DNA from: Azonexaceae bacterium
GTDB taxonomy: Bacteria; Pseudomonadota; Gammaproteobacteria; Burkholderiales; Rhodocyclaceae
NCBI GenBank assembly: GCA_013335535.1
Contig: JAAXVL010000012.1
Location: 1-64,000 of the forward strand
Length of the DNA: 64,000 bases
Reading direction: 5' to 3'
The number at the start of each line of letters is the position of its first letter. Position 1 is the first letter of the stretch. Below, in pieces: positions 45,923 through 56,545 of this stretch. Position numbers and translations under genes: made by a program. Below the pieces are notes generated by a model. That model searched no databases, was not told the origin of the DNA, and was given only the letters and a program-made list of their open reading frames with translations.

Positions 45923-47641
45923 TCAGGCCGACTCCTCGGCCGGCAGTTCCGCCTGATCCATGGCCCGGAACATCGAGCAGCGTCGGAAAACGGCTTCCGT
46001 CGGCGGCACGACTTTCTGGCTGCAGTATTTCGCCACCAGCTTGGCCAGCCCCTTGATGTCGCGACCAGATGCTTTCGGGAAAATATCCGGCAGGCGGTCG
46101 CGCAGTTCCGGTGGCAGATTGAGCCCGAATTGCGCGGCCATGACGTCCCATATTTTCTTGCGGTCGACACGGTCCGGCGGATAGAAACGGATCAGCGCGA
46201 TGCAGCGCGAGACGATGGCTTCATCGATGTCATCCACCCGGTTAGTGGTCAGGAAAAGTAGTCCGTTGAAATATTCCAGCACGCGCAAAAACACGCCGAC
46301 GACAGCGTTCATTGTGATGTTGTCATCGCGCTTCTTGATGTAGACGTCGGCCTCGTCGATGAGCATGACCGCCCCCCAGCGCTGGGCGCGGGTCAGCACT
46401 TCCTTGAGCGCCGTTTCCATGGCTGCGACGTTGAGCCCGAGCTGGCCGGAATGCACGCGATAAAGCGGCCGGCGGATGATCTCAGAATACACCTCGGCTG
46501 TCAGCGTCTTGCCCACGCCGGGTGGCCCAGCACACAACACGGTCGTCCCGCCCGACTTGCCGGAGACGATGTCGTCCATCAGCACGTCCATCTCGGCGGT
46601 CAGGATGTCGATGAGGTCGGTCTGCTCGGGCGGCAGGACGAGCTTGGTCTTGAGTTCCGGCTGGTAGGCATAGGGCTGCATGTCGTCGACGTGCACCCAG
46701 ACGTAGTGGTGCAGATCAAGGTGGAACATGAGCATGTAGAAATGCACGGGCAGTTCGGTAAACAGGCCCTTGGCGATACCTGCCTGGGTTTCCTCGATCT
46801 CGGCCTCCTCCTTGCCGGACAACCGCAAATTGCGCTGCACCCGGCGCACGAACTTGGCCAGGATGTCGCCCGTTGCATCGAGCGCCAGCACGCGTTCGCC
46901 GAGGATGCTCTCGTCGTTCACGAGCCGCGCCGGGCTGCCGGTCGATGACAGGATGATGAGGTCCTTGCGCGAATAATCGGTGTCGCGATGGGTCGCCGTC
47001 GGATTCTCGGCAAAGTAGCCGACGCCCGTCCCGGAAAACTGCGCGCCGTACTGCCCGCGCCAGTCGAAATAGCGTTCGACGCCTTCGTCGTAACTGGCCA
47101 GCAAGGCCGGCGTTTCCTTGACGAAGCCCTTGGCGGCGAAGATTTCGGGAATCGTCCGCCCCGCAATATCGGGGCCGGAAATGCGCAAGGTCGCCGTGGC
47201 CAGCCGTGCCTTGGCGTTGGCCTTGAGCTCGACGAAGATCTTGCCGGTTTCCTCCTCGGAAGGCGGCGTGAAGTCGAGCCGCGTCACCACGTAGGCCAGC
47301 GGCTTGCCGGTAATGCCGGCCGAAAACAGCCAGCCGCGTGAAGCATTTTCTGCCAGATAGCGGGCAATGGCCGGCACCGCCATTTCCAGCTCCTCGGCCT
47401 CGAAGCGCCGGCCGCCTTCGTGCAGCGCCTGACGCAAGGTGGCGATCTGCGCTGCCCGCGCCCGCAGCTCGCTGTCGCCGGCTGCATAGAGGCTTTGCAG
47501 CAGATCGAGCTCGCCGTCCTCCAGCTGGTTGAAGCCAAGCTCGACGCGATTGCCAAAGCGCAACTGCTCGCGCACGAACTCCAGCCGGGGAAAAGATCGC
47601 ATCATCGGTTCGATGTGCCGGCGGTCGATTTGCAGCTTCAT
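45923..47641 (-). CDS. AAA+ ATPase with unassigned N-terminal region
   Basis: A 572-residue protein. The C-terminal third is a classical AAA+ module: Walker A AGPPGVGKT near residue 370, Walker B VMLIDEADV near 425, sensor 1 LTTNRVDD and the arginine-finger region DEAIVSRC. The first about 330 residues have no family I recognise. No signal peptide or membrane segment is visible. It stands alone between nnrS and rlmF, so context gives no partner. The 312 nt upstream (47642-47953) hold no gene I can support. Confidence 0.75.
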   Translation of the reverse strand: MKLQIDRRHIEPMMRSFPRLEFVREQLRFGNRVELGFNQLEDGELDLLQSLYAAGDSELRARAAQIATLRQALHEGGRRFEAEELEMAVPAIARYLAENASRGWLFSAGITGKPLAYVVTRLDFTPPSEEETGKIFVELKANAKARLATATLRISGPDIAGRTIPEIFAAKGFVKETPALLASYDEGVERYFDWRGQYGAQFSGTGVGYFAENPTATHRDTDYSRKDLIILSSTGSPARLVNDESILGERVLALDATGDILAKFVRRVQRNLRLSGKEEAEIEETQAGIAKGLFTELPVHFYMLMFHLDLHHYVWVHVDDMQPYAYQPELKTKLVLPPEQTDLIDILTAEMDVLMDDIVSGKSGGTTVLCAGPPGVGKTLTAEVYSEIIRRPLYRVHSGQLGLNVAAMETALKEVLTRAQRWGAVMLIDEADVYIKKRDDNITMNAVVGVFLRVLEYFNGLLFLTTNRVDDIDEAIVSRCIALIRFYPPDRVDRKKIWDVMAAQFGLNLPPELRDRLPDIFPKASGRDIKGLAKLVAKYCSQKVVPPTEAVFRRCSMFRAMDQAELPAEESA

Positions 47642-47953
47642 TGGGGAAAAGCTCCATCAAGAACGATTCTCCCAACATCAGCGAATTTCGTGCCGAGCCA
47701 AAAAAGATGAAAAACAGCCTAAAACCAGCTACTTGATAAAAACCGAACCTTGTCGCGCTTGCGACAATGAGCGCCAAGACACCTCCGATCAAATCCCCAC
47801 AAACCCCCTCGCGCTCGGCTCGGTCGGTGCGAATCAGGGTTTCCATCGCCGTCTCCGGTAAACGTCTGTATTGCCGCCGCTCAGGTTTCGCCATGCATCC
47901 GGCTCACGGTAATCCATGGGATACTCCGCCCCCAGCAATTGATCGGAAAACGC

Positions 47954-49003
47954 ATGACTGCACCAGCCCAGAAACCCGGACTTCACCCGCGCAACAAGAA
48001 TGCGGCCGGCTACGATTTCGCCGCGCTGACCGCCGTCGCGCCGGGCCTGGTCAAGCATGTGATCACCACCAAGGCGGGCACGCCGAGCATCGATTTCGCC
48101 AATCCAACGGCCGTCAAAGCCTTCAACCGCGCCCTGCTCGCCCTGCATTACGGCGTACGCGGCTGGGAAATCCCGGCCGGTTACCTGTGCCCGCCGATTC
48201 CGGGCCGCGCCGACTACATCCACCACGCCGCCGACCTGCTCGCCACCAGCAACAAGAAAAACATCCCGACCGGCGCCGGCGTGCGCGTACTCGACATCGG
48301 CGTCGGCGCCAACTGCGTCTATCCACTGATTGGTTTTGCCGAATACGGCTGGCACTTCCTCGGCGTCGATATCGACGAAGCCGCGCTGGCTAATGCGCAG
48401 ATGATCCTCGGCAAAAATCCGGAAGCGGCCGAAGCTGTCGAACTGCGCCACCAGCCAGTCTGGGAGAACATCTTCACGGGTCTGCTGCGTTCCGGCGAAA
48501 ATTTCGAACTGAGCATCTGCAATCCGCCCTTCCACAACTCGCCGGACGACGTCCACGCCGTCAGCCAGCGCAAATGGAACAATCTCAACAAACCCGGCGC
48601 CAAGAAAGGCGCCGCCCAGCCGCGCCTCAACTTCGGCGGTGGCGGCACCGAACTGTGGTGCAACGGTGGCGAACGCGCCTTCGTCAAACTGATGGTCGAG
48701 CAAAGCTGCAACATCCCGAAACGGGTCATGTGGTTCACCAGCCTGATCTCGCAAGGCGACAATCTGCCTCACATTGAAGCCGCGCTCAAAAAAGCCAAGG
48801 TCGTCGAATCGCGCATCATCCCGATGGCCCAAGGCCAGAAGCAAAGCCGCCTGGTTGCCTGGACCTTCTGCGGCAATGGCGAACGCGAAAAATGGCGCAA
48901 GGAACGCTGGTCGTCCGCACCGGCTTACGGCACCACGGCGCCTGACGCACAACCGGCCTTCGCGCCCGCCGAGGCCGCGCCGCCGGCAACCGACCCCGTA
49001 TAA
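47954..49003 (+). CDS. rlmF: 23S rRNA (adenine-N6)-methyltransferase RlmF
   Basis: Methylates A1618 of 23S rRNA; about 349 residues. [15 protein letters not shown] near the N terminus, [16 protein letters not shown] near 110 (SAM site) and [10 protein letters not shown] near 190 (catalytic NPPF) are RlmF signatures. An Ala/Pro-rich tail ends the protein. The ATG giving MTAPAQKPG is chosen. Confidence 0.93.
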   Translation: MTAPAQKPGLHPRNKNAAGYDFAALTAVAPGLVKHVITTKAGTPSIDFANPTAVKAFNRALLALHYGVRGWEIPAGYLCPPIPGRADYIHHAADLLATSNKKNIPTGAGVRVLDIGVGANCVYPLIGFAEYGWHFLGVDIDEAALANAQMILGKNPEAAEAVELRHQPVWENIFTGLLRSGENFELSICNPPFHNSPDDVHAVSQRKWNNLNKPGAKKGAAQPRLNFGGGGTELWCNGGERAFVKLMVEQSCNIPKRVMWFTSLISQGDNLPHIEAALKKAKVVESRIIPMAQGQKQSRLVAWTFCGNGEREKWRKERWSSAPAYGTTAPDAQPAFAPAEAAPPATDPV

Positions 49004-49032
49004 TTCGCGTTTTTCAGCCTGGAAGTTTGCCC

Positions 49033-49881
49033 GTGTCCGACCGCCTTGCCGTCCTGCCCCAATACCTGTTACCCAAACAGGCGCTTACCGTGCTCGCCGG
49101 CAAACTCGCCAGCAAAGAGGCTGGCGGCCTGACGACCAGCGTCATCCGCTGGTTTGTCGGTCGCTATGGCGTAAACATGGCCGAGGCAGCCAACCCGGAC
49201 ATCGCCAGCTACAAAAGCTTCAACGAGTTCTTCACACGCCCCCTCAAGGACGGCGCCCGGCCCTTCGCCGATGCCGATTTTCTTTGCCCGGTCGATGGTG
49301 CGATCAGCCAGTTCGGCGCCATCGAGCGCGATCAGATTTTCCAGGCCAAGGGCCACAGCTACTCGACGACAGCCCTCGTTGGCGGCGACCGCAAGCTGGC
49401 CGAGAAATTCGAGAACGGCAGCTTCGCGACGCTCTATCTGAGCCCGCGCGACTACCACCGCATCCACATGCCTTGCGCCGGCAGGCTGACGCGGATGATC
49501 TACGTGCCCGGCGCGCTGTTTTCGGTCAATCCGACCACGGCACGCGGCGTGCCCGGTCTGTTCGCCCGCAATGAGCGGGTCGTTTGCGTCTTCGAATCGG
49601 AATTCGGCCCCTTCGTGCTGACCCTCGTCGGCGCGACCATCGTCGGCAGCATGGCCACCGTCTGGCACGGCACGGTCAATCCGCCGCGCCCCGGCGTCGT
49701 GCGTGAGTGGCGCTACGACGAGCAGAACATCGTTTTGCAGAAAGGCGACGAAATGGGCCGCTTCCTGCTCGGCTCGACGGTCGTCATGCTCTTCCCGAAA
49801 AACACCCTGGCCTTCAATCGGGAATGGGCGCCGACCAGCGCCATCCGCATGGGCGAGGCAATGGGCGGCCAGCCGGCCTGA
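49033..49881 (+). CDS. psd: Phosphatidylserine decarboxylase proenzyme
   Basis: Makes phosphatidylethanolamine at the inner membrane; 282 residues from a GTG start ([11 protein letters not shown]) with GGAAG seven bases upstream. The autocleavage motif LGST near residue 252 gives the pyruvoyl group; [10 protein letters not shown] and CPVDGAIS are also typical. It lies 29 nt after rlmF and probably shares its transcript. Confidence 0.95.
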   Translation: MSDRLAVLPQYLLPKQALTVLAGKLASKEAGGLTTSVIRWFVGRYGVNMAEAANPDIASYKSFNEFFTRPLKDGARPFADADFLCPVDGAISQFGAIERDQIFQAKGHSYSTTALVGGDRKLAEKFENGSFATLYLSPRDYHRIHMPCAGRLTRMIYVPGALFSVNPTTARGVPGLFARNERVVCVFESEFGPFVLTLVGATIVGSMATVWHGTVNPPRPGVVREWRYDEQNIVLQKGDEMGRFLLGSTVVMLFPKNTLAFNREWAPTSAIRMGEAMGGQPA

Positions 49882-51165
49882 TTACTGGAAGGCGCCCGGC
49901 GCCAGCAGGCTGCTGGGTCGCATCGGGCGGCTGCCCACCGGGAACTTGAACTCGGCGACCGGCATCAACTCGATTCCACGTGCCTGACCGGGCGGCCTGA
50001 TGGCGCCGCGTAGCGGCGACATATTGGTCAGGCGCAGCGGTACGCCGCCAAATTCGATCAGCTCCCCACGCGCCACCTGCCGGTTGCCATCGAACCGCCC
50101 CTGCACCGGCTTGTACAGATCACCAGCACCGACCAGCAGGTTGTTGAGCACCCAGACCTCGACTTCAGCCCCGAACTTGTCGGCGTTGAGGTTCAGGAAA
50201 CGTCCAGCGTGATAGTCGTTGATCAGGGTGTTGTGCGCCATGTACAACGCGTTATCGGGCCAGCGCCGGCCTTCGGCGCCGTAGGAAACGATGCTCGGGT
50301 TGTCCGTCCCGGCGCTCTGGCCGATCGCGTTACCGATCACATAGGCGAGCCCGCCATTCGGGAACTCCAGTTCATACGAAGCCCGGCCGCCGGCGCCATC
50401 AACCAGCATGTTGTACAAAATATGATTCTCGCGCGCCCGCGACTTGACCAGATGGCCGAGATAGCCGTTCTGGAAACGGCTGCCGCGCAGCACGAACTTG
50501 CCGATCCCACCGACGTAGAGCAGATGGTGCAGATCGCCCGAATGGCGCGGCGCATCGCCGAATTCGCTATCGATGATTTCAAGGCTCTGCTCCGGGAAGT
50601 TCGCGGTCAGGATGCCCATTTCATTATCGAAAAAGGCGCAGGCGCTGATCGTCAGGTCACCCTTCTCGAAACGGATACCAGCACCGTTGAGGCTGGCCAC
50701 CCGGGCACCACGGAATTCGATGTTCTCGATGCGCACCTTGCCGCCGCGCACGACCCAGATCGCCTTGCCCTCGGCGCTCTTGCCATCGGCCAGCATGACC
50801 GGCCGCGCACCAGAGCCGCGGATGATGATTTCATTTTTGGCCCAAATTACCGGTTGACCGTGGTAATCGCCCGGGCGGATTTCGATGACCTCGCCATCCT
50901 GCGCCAAGCGCGCCGCCTCGGTGATCGTCGTGATCTTCTCGCCCGGCCCGACCACCATCGTCGCCGGCTTGCTGGCGGCCGCAGCCTGTTTCGCATCAGC
51001 CGCCACCGTTTTCAGCTGACCATCCGGCGAACGGCGGATTTCGCCGAGATAATCCGGTGCTGGCGGCAACTTGTCGGGAATCTGCGCCATCGCGCAGGCG
51101 GCCGGCAAGGCCAGCATGCCGAGGAGGCCCAAAATACGGAGGCAGCGACGATCTATTTCTGGCAT
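49882..51165 (-). CDS. Exported right-handed beta-helix protein
   Basis: About 427 residues. A signal sequence (MPEIDRRCLRILGLLGMLALPAACAMAQ) precedes a repeat-rich body with IRIENIEFRGARVASLNGAGIRF-like turns and GSRFQNGYLGHLVKSRARENHIL, as in parallel beta-helix proteins such as pectate-lyase-like folds. No catalytic set is obvious. The AAC near residue 24 resembles but does not match a strict lipobox. GGAGG precedes the ATG. One copy of the dispersed repeat encodes about QPVIWAKNEII. Confidence 0.65.
   Translation of the reverse strand: MPEIDRRCLRILGLLGMLALPAACAMAQIPDKLPPAPDYLGEIRRSPDGQLKTVAADAKQAAAASKPATMVVGPGEKITTITEAARLAQDGEVIEIRPGDYHGQPVIWAKNEIIIRGSGARPVMLADGKSAEGKAIWVVRGGKVRIENIEFRGARVASLNGAGIRFEKGDLTISACAFFDNEMGILTANFPEQSLEIIDSEFGDAPRHSGDLHHLLYVGGIGKFVLRGSRFQNGYLGHLVKSRARENHILYNMLVDGAGGRASYELEFPNGGLAYVIGNAIGQSAGTDNPSIVSYGAEGRRWPDNALYMAHNTLINDYHAGRFLNLNADKFGAEVEVWVLNNLLVGAGDLYKPVQGRFDGNRQVARGELIEFGGVPLRLTNMSPLRGAIRPPGQARGIELMPVAEFKFPVGSRPMRPSSLLAPGAFQ
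50828..50863 (-). repeat. Dispersed bipartite repeat, exact core (inside the beta-helix gene)
   Basis: On the minus strand an exact CCACGGTCAACCGG (50850-50863), TAATTT, and GGGCCAAAAATGAAAT, a near-perfect second half. It is translated in the forward sense of the gene. Confidence 0.85.
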
Positions 51166-51340
51166 GGCATCCTCCATTGATTGGCTGGCCAATCGGCTGT
51201 TCGGAATTAATTTCCGGGAACTGCGATAAGACGGCAGTAGCCATGCATTTGTCAACCAGCCAAGCCGTGGCAATATTCGCCTTCCGGGCCAGATGGCCAA
51301 GACCACGATCCCGGCCCTTCGTCCCAACCAGGAGATCTTC

Positions 51341-52327
51341 ATGCCCAGTGCTGCTATTTCGCCCCCCCGCGGCCGTCTCGCCCAATTGCTCGTAGCCGGC
51401 CTGCTGCTCGTCGCCTCGACCTTCGCCAGCGCCGAAGCGCCGCAACAGAAAACCCAGGTTCCCGGCTACTACCGCCTGATGGTCGGCTCCTTTGAAGTCA
51501 CCGCACTGTTCGACGGCACGATCAACCTCGACGAAAAGCTGCTCAAGAACATGCGTACGCGCGACATCGAGCGCCTGATTGCCCGCCAATTCCTGCAAGG
51601 GCCGGCCGTGCAGACCGCCGTCAACGCCTACCTGATCAATACCGGCAGCAAGCTGATCCTCGTTGATGCCGGCGCCGCCAAACTCTTCGGCCCGACGCTG
51701 GGCAACATCGTCGACAACCTCAAGGCGGCCGGCCATACGCCGGAACAGGTCGATGTCGTGCTTGTCACCCACCTGCACGGCGACCACGTCAATGGTCTCG
51801 TCTCGCCCGACGGCAAGGCTGTCTTTGCCAACGCCGAAGTCTGGTCGGCCAAGGCTGACAACGAATTCTGGCTGAGCGAGGAAGTCGCCGCCAAGGCCCC
51901 GAAGGAAGCCCAAGGCTTTTTCAAGATGGCCCGCGACGCCGCCGCACCGTATCGCGCCAGCGGCAAGTGGAAGACCTTCAACAGCGACGGCGAACTGCTG
52001 CCCGGCGTAAGCGCCGTCGACACCCACGGCCACACGCCCGGCCACGCCAGCTACCGCTTCGCCAGCAACGGCCAGAAATTGCTGATCCTCGGTGACCTCG
52101 TCCATAGCCACGCCGTTCAGTTCGCCCATCCGGAAGTCGCCATCGAGTTCGACACCGACGCCAAGCAGGCTGTCCTCACCCGCAAGCGCGTCTTTGCCGA
52201 AGTGGCCAAGCAGCGCGAACTGGTCGCCGGCATGCACCTGCCCTTCCCCGGCATTGGTCACGTCCGCAAGGAGGGCAAGGGCTACGCCTGGGTTCCGGCC
52301 GAATTCTCGCCCCTGCCAGCAAAGTAA
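51341..52327 (+). CDS. Exported metallo-beta-lactamase-fold hydrolase
   Basis: A 328-residue MBL-fold enzyme with a signal peptide (about residues 1-33, ending FASAEA). [10 protein letters not shown] near residue 145 is the zinc-binding HxHxDH motif; [14 protein letters not shown] and [13 protein letters not shown] give further metal ligands. The layout resembles exported quorum-quenching or methyl-parathion-hydrolase-like enzymes, but the substrate is unknown. AGGAG lies before the ATG. Confidence 0.85.
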   Translation: MPSAAISPPRGRLAQLLVAGLLLVASTFASAEAPQQKTQVPGYYRLMVGSFEVTALFDGTINLDEKLLKNMRTRDIERLIARQFLQGPAVQTAVNAYLINTGSKLILVDAGAAKLFGPTLGNIVDNLKAAGHTPEQVDVVLVTHLHGDHVNGLVSPDGKAVFANAEVWSAKADNEFWLSEEVAAKAPKEAQGFFKMARDAAAPYRASGKWKTFNSDGELLPGVSAVDTHGHTPGHASYRFASNGQKLLILGDLVHSHAVQFAHPEVAIEFDTDAKQAVLTRKRVFAEVAKQRELVAGMHLPFPGIGHVRKEGKGYAWVPAEFSPLPAK

Positions 52328-52332
52328 GCGCC

Positions 52333-52785
52333 ATGCAGATCTGGGTCGATGCCGACGCCTGCCCCGGCGTCATCAAGGAAATCATCTTCCGCGCCGCCGA
52401 GCGTCGGCAGATCCAGACCGTCCTGGTCGCTAACCAGATGCTGCGCACGCCACCGTCGAAATTCATCCGCGCCATCCAGGTACCGAGTGGTTTCGACGTG
52501 GCCGATGCGCACATCGTCGAGCAAGTCACGGCCGGCGATCTTGTTGTCACCGCCGATATTCCGCTTGCCTCGCTGGTCATCGAACGGGGCGCCCACGCAC
52601 TCAACCCACGCGGCGAACTCTACACCACGGCGACCATCCAGGAACGCCTGACCATGCGCAATTTCATGGAAACGCTGCGCAGTGCCGGTGTCGAAACGGG
52701 CGGACCAAATGCCTTCAGCCAGGCCGACCGGCAAGCTTTCGCCAACCAGCTCGACCGCTTCCTGGCGAAAATACCGATCGTCTGA
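52333..52785 (+). CDS. YaiI/YqxD family protein (UPF0178)
   Basis: A 150-residue protein of the DUF188 family. [18 protein letters not shown] and [24 protein letters not shown] are its signatures; the acidic clusters suggest a PIN-like metal site. Its function is unknown. It starts 5 nt after the MBL gene. Confidence 0.88.
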   Translation: MQIWVDADACPGVIKEIIFRAAERRQIQTVLVANQMLRTPPSKFIRAIQVPSGFDVADAHIVEQVTAGDLVVTADIPLASLVIERGAHALNPRGELYTTATIQERLTMRNFMETLRSAGVETGGPNAFSQADRQAFANQLDRFLAKIPIV

Positions 52786-52852
52786 TCGGCCTCAAAATTG
52801 AAATGAAATGAAATGATCACGGGCCGGCCCTCAGCCCGACCCCATCGTGCCT

Positions 52853-53269
52853 TTAACTTACCCGGAACCCCATCACGTTGCTCATCAAGAACAACTGGGG
52901 CTGGGCATCCAGCCAGTCCCGCGCGGCAGGAAGCGTAGGGCAGATTTCGGTTTGATAGGAAGCCAGGCCAACCTCGGCCGGAATATTGATGGCCTGTGCC
53001 GCCAGGGTTTTGTCGGTCGTCACGAAAACCACACGGCAATTCGGATGCGAAGCATAGGCGCCGAACAGGAGCGCGGCATACTCGGTCAGCACATCCTCGG
53101 TCAGGCCATGTTTCGTTACGTCCGAGAAATCGTTGATGACATAACGAGCCTCATCAAAGCGAAAGTCGCTCTGAATATTCTTGACGGCCTCGATGAACTC
53201 CCAGCCAGGAACAACCCCTGAAAACTGATTGACCACACCTTCAGGTTCCCAGACGATCTCGTAAGCCAT
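52853..53269 (-). CDS. Hypothetical protein with STAS/SpoIIAA-like appearance
   Basis: A 138-residue soluble protein starting MAYEIVWEPEGVVNQFSG. The alternating strand/helix pattern (RYVINDFSDVTKHGL, CRVVFVTTDKT) resembles SpoIIAA/STAS-like domains, but this is a resemblance only. It is convergent with the YaiI-type gene. A longer start at 53335 is possible. The 214 nt between it and acnB hold the acnB terminator and a repeat copy. Confidence 0.55.
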   Translation of the reverse strand: MAYEIVWEPEGVVNQFSGVVPGWEFIEAVKNIQSDFRFDEARYVINDFSDVTKHGLTEDVLTEYAALLFGAYASHPNCRVVFVTTDKTLAAQAINIPAEVGLASYQTEICPTLPAARDWLDAQPQLFLMSNVMGFRVS

Positions 53270-53412
53270 ACACCACCTTGGTAAAGGGTTAAATCGCAAC
53301 GACCGCGACGATTCTATTCGTTCAAGATAGTACATCCCACACTATCTGTTCAACATCTAGTGCAAGCCATAGGTATCCCGTATGGCTATATCTTTCGACA
53401 GTCCCGGAAAAG

Positions 53413-53450
53413 AAAAAATCCCCTGCCGGTTGCCCGACAAGGGATTTTTT
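53413..53450 (-). terminator. Rho-independent terminator after acnB
   Basis: On the minus strand AAAAAATCCC pairs with GGGATTTTTT around an inner TTGTCGG/CCGGCAG stem. It lies 34 nt after the acnB stop. Confidence 0.85.
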
Positions 53451-53484
53451 ACGGTCGCCCGGAAATTCCGGCCAAAACCGAAAT
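53449..53484 (+). repeat. Dispersed bipartite repeat, variant copy (at the acnB stop)
   Basis: The core reads TTACGGTCGCCCGG (four changes), then AAATTC and CGGCCAAAACCGAAAT, a good second half. It fills the gap between the terminator and the acnB stop codon. Confidence 0.5.
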
Positions 53485-56072
53485 TACATCTCGACGGTTG
53501 CCGCCTGTTCGACAAACTCCGGAATCTGGTCGAAGTTCATGTAGCGATAGACTTCACCGGCCTTGGCGTTCACCAGCTTGATCTGCTCCATGTATTCCGG
53601 AACCGTCACGATGCGGCCGGCCAGCGCGCACATGGCGGCCAGTTCGGCGGAACCGAGATAGACCTGGGTGTCGATACCGAGGCGGTTCGGGAAGTTGCGG
53701 GTCGAGGTGGAGATCGCGGTCGAACCCTTGCGGATCTGCGCCTGGTTACCCATGCACAGCGAGCAGCCCGGCATTTCCATACGGGCGCCAGACTTGCCGA
53801 GGACGCCGTAGTAGCCTTCTTCGGTCAGGATCAGGGCATCCATCTTGGTCGGCGGAGCGATCCACAGACGGGTCGGGATGTCGGACTTGCCTTCGAGGAC
53901 CTTGCCGGCGGCACGGAAGTGGCCGATGTTGGTCATGCAGGAGCCGATGAAGACTTCGTCGATCTTGGCACCGGCAACTTCGGAGAGGACCTTGACGTCG
54001 TCCGGATCATTCGGGCAGGCCAGGATCGGCTCGGTGACTTCAGCCAGGTCGATTTCGATCACGGCGGCGTACTGGGCATTGGCGTCAGCCTTGAGCAGCG
54101 TGCCGTTGGCGATCCAGTCTTCCATGGCGTTGATGCGGCGCTTCAGGGTGCGGGCATCCTGATAGCCTTCGGCGATCATCCACTTCATCAGGGTGATGTT
54201 CGACGTCATGTACTCGACGATCGGTTCCTTGTTCAGGGCGATCGCACAGGCTGCGGCAGAACGCTCGGCGGCAGCGTCGGAGAGTTCGAAGGCTTGTTCA
54301 ACCTTGAGATCCGGGAGGCCTTCGATTTCCAGGATGCGGCCGGAGAAGACGTTCTTCTTGCCCTTCTTCTCGACGGTCAGCAGACCAGCCTTGATGGCGT
54401 ACAGCGGAATGGCGTTGACCAGGTCGCGCAGGGTGATGCCATCCTGCATCTTGCCCTTGAAGCGGACCAGCACGGATTCCGGCATGTCCAGCGGCATGAC
54501 GCCGGTGGCGGCGGCAAAGGCGACCAGACCGGAACCGGCCGGGAAGGAGATGCCGATCGGGAAACGGGTGTGCGAGTCACCACCGGTACCGACGGTATCC
54601 GGCAACAGCAGGCGGTTCAGCCAGGAGTGGATGACGCCGTCGCCCGGACGCAGCGCAACGCCGCCACGGGTCGAGATGAAGGACGGCAGTTCGCGGTGCA
54701 TGCGGACGTCGACCAGCTTCGGATAAGCGGCGGTGTGGCAGAAGGACTGCATGACCAGATCGGCGGAGAAGCCGAGGCAGGCCAGGTCTTTCAGTTCGTC
54801 GCGCGTCATCGGGCCGGTGGTGTCTTGCGAACCAACGGTGGTCATCTTCGGCTCGCAGTAGGTGCCCGGCAGAATGCCAGTCACGCCGCAGGCCTTGCCA
54901 ACCATCTTCTGGGCCAGCGAGTAGCCCTTGCCGTCGTCGGCCGGGTTTTGCGGCAGACGGAACAGGGTGCTTTGCGGCAGCTTGAGGAATTCACGGGCCT
55001 TGGTCGTCAGGCCGCGACCGATGATCAGGGGAATACGACCGCCAGCGCGGACTTCGTCGAGGATGACGAGGGTCTTGAGCTGGGATTCGGCGATCACGGC
55101 ACCGTTCTTGGTGGCGGCAACCTTGCCGGTGGCCTGATCGACCTTCAGTTCGATCTCATCGCCCATGTCCATGGCGCTGCAATCGATTTCGATTGGCAGG
55201 GCGCCGGCATCTTCCATCGTGTTGAAGAAGATCGGAGCGATCTTCGAACCGAGGCAGAAACCACCAAAACGCTTGTTCGGCACAAACGGGATGTCTTCGC
55301 CGGTAAACCACAGTACAGAGTTGGTAGCGGACTTGCGGGAAGAACCGGTACCGACCACGTCACCGACGTAGGCGATCAGGTTGCCCTTGGCAGCCAGCTT
55401 TTCCAGTTGCTTCAACGGGCCGCGCGAACCCGGCTCGTCGGCTTCGATACCCGGACGCGGGTTCTTCAGCATGGCCAGCGCGTGCAGCGGGATGTCAGGA
55501 CGCGACCAGGCATCCGGTGCCGGCGACAGGTCGTCGGTATTGGTTTCGCCGGTGACCTTGAAGACGGTCAGCTTCTGCGAAGCCGGGACTTCCGGACGCG
55601 AGGTGAACCACTCGGCGTCAGCCCACGACTGCATGACAGCCTTGGCGTTGGCATTGCCGGCCTTGGCCAGCTCGGCGACATCGTGGAAGAAGTCGAACAC
55701 CAGCAGGGTCTTCTTCAGGCCTTCGGCGGCAACGGCGCCAACCGCACCATCAGCCAGCAGGTCGATCAGCGGCTTGACGTTGAAACCGCCCAGCATGGTG
55801 CCGAGCAGTTCGGTGGCTTTTTCCTTGGAAATCAGGGCACAGGCTTCTTCACCCTTGGCAACCTTGGCCAGGAACTCAGCCTTGACCTTGGCGGCATCAT
55901 CCACACCAGCCGGTACGCGGTAGGTGATCAGCTCGACCAGGGCGGCTTCTTCGCCCTTCGGCGGATTCTTCAGCAGGGCGACCAGTTCAGTGGTCTGTTG
56001 CTTGGACAGGGGCAGCGGGGGGATACCGAGGGCTGCACGCTCTGCAACGTGGGCGCGATAGGCTTCAAGCAC
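53484..56072 (-). CDS. acnB: Aconitate hydratase B
   Basis: TCA-cycle aconitase of the AcnB family, 862 residues. N-terminal HEAT-like domain, then the catalytic region with [14 protein letters not shown] and [13 protein letters not shown], giving the three cysteines of the 4Fe-4S cluster. It is a single-gene unit with its own terminator. The 473 nt upstream to the MoxR gene hold an A/T-rich promoter-like stretch with a partial GntR-type site and a repeat copy. Confidence 0.97.
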   Translation of the reverse strand: MLEAYRAHVAERAALGIPPLPLSKQQTTELVALLKNPPKGEEAALVELITYRVPAGVDDAAKVKAEFLAKVAKGEEACALISKEKATELLGTMLGGFNVKPLIDLLADGAVGAVAAEGLKKTLLVFDFFHDVAELAKAGNANAKAVMQSWADAEWFTSRPEVPASQKLTVFKVTGETNTDDLSPAPDAWSRPDIPLHALAMLKNPRPGIEADEPGSRGPLKQLEKLAAKGNLIAYVGDVVGTGSSRKSATNSVLWFTGEDIPFVPNKRFGGFCLGSKIAPIFFNTMEDAGALPIEIDCSAMDMGDEIELKVDQATGKVAATKNGAVIAESQLKTLVILDEVRAGGRIPLIIGRGLTTKAREFLKLPQSTLFRLPQNPADDGKGYSLAQKMVGKACGVTGILPGTYCEPKMTTVGSQDTTGPMTRDELKDLACLGFSADLVMQSFCHTAAYPKLVDVRMHRELPSFISTRGGVALRPGDGVIHSWLNRLLLPDTVGTGGDSHTRFPIGISFPAGSGLVAFAAATGVMPLDMPESVLVRFKGKMQDGITLRDLVNAIPLYAIKAGLLTVEKKGKKNVFSGRILEIEGLPDLKVEQAFELSDAAAERSAAACAIALNKEPIVEYMTSNITLMKWMIAEGYQDARTLKRRINAMEDWIANGTLLKADANAQYAAVIEIDLAEVTEPILACPNDPDDVKVLSEVAGAKIDEVFIGSCMTNIGHFRAAGKVLEGKSDIPTRLWIAPPTKMDALILTEEGYYGVLGKSGARMEMPGCSLCMGNQAQIRKGSTAISTSTRNFPNRLGIDTQVYLGSAELAAMCALAGRIVTVPEYMEQIKLVNAKAGEVYRYMNFDQIPEFVEQAATVEM

Positions 56073-56174
56073 GGCGACTTCCTTTCGTAAAGGGTTGCTC
56101 TGGGAAACGAATATTCTACGACAACGGCGGTACCCTGATGGTTCGAAAACAAGGCTACCAACCGTGACTTGCGG

Positions 56175-56184
56175 GTCTTATATA
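56175..56184. promoter_or_regulatory. Partial GntR-type site upstream of acnB
   Basis: GTCTTATATA equals ten bases of the operator candidate near mdh, read on its minus strand. It lies in an A/T-rich stretch (56175-56201) about 105 nt before acnB. The palindrome is not complete here. Confidence 0.35.
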
Positions 56185-56451
56185 TTTTATATGTTATATC
56201 ACCCACAAGGCTAGACCCGGATAGCGCAAAACGCGGCCCGTCGACAAATTGCCCATTTTTTAGGCACAACCCCTAAAACCCTTGTCGCTCAATGTTTTGC
56301 GACATCTGTCCCGAGCTTATCCACAAGCTTGTCCGACGCGAATGGGGATAAAGAGGACTTATGGAAGCCGCACTCCGTCCCCGGATTTGCTGCGGCGCAT
56401 CAATGGCTTGTCGAAAATCGAGCCGACTGCGCCGGTAGCGGACAACGTCCC

Positions 56452-56487
56452 TTTTCATTTTTGGCCATTTTTTCCGATTGACCGTGG
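56452..56487 (-). repeat. Dispersed bipartite repeat, one-mismatch core (non-coding)
   Basis: On the minus strand CCACGGTCAATCGG (56474-56487), AAAAAA and TGGCCAAAAATGAAAA. It lies 58 nt before the MoxR-type gene. Confidence 0.8.
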
Positions 56488-56545
56488 CAGCCAGCCTCGC
56501 GCGCTTTGCCCTACAATTTGTGCCATCACCCAACCGGCCATCAAC

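Noticed and set aside
47642-47894. Open frame upstream of the AAA+ gene (METLIRTDRAERE...)
   Set aside because: It continues into a shadow frame of the ATPase gene and has no family resemblance or ribosome-binding site.
52795-52825. Run of GAAAT units after the YaiI-type gene (possible repeat copy)
   Set aside because: It resembles only the second half of the dispersed repeat; the 14-nt core is missing.
56317-56325. TTATCCACA, an exact DnaA box
   Set aside because: Only one box is present, with no cluster, no origin genes and no A/T-rich unwinding region attached; not evidence of an origin.
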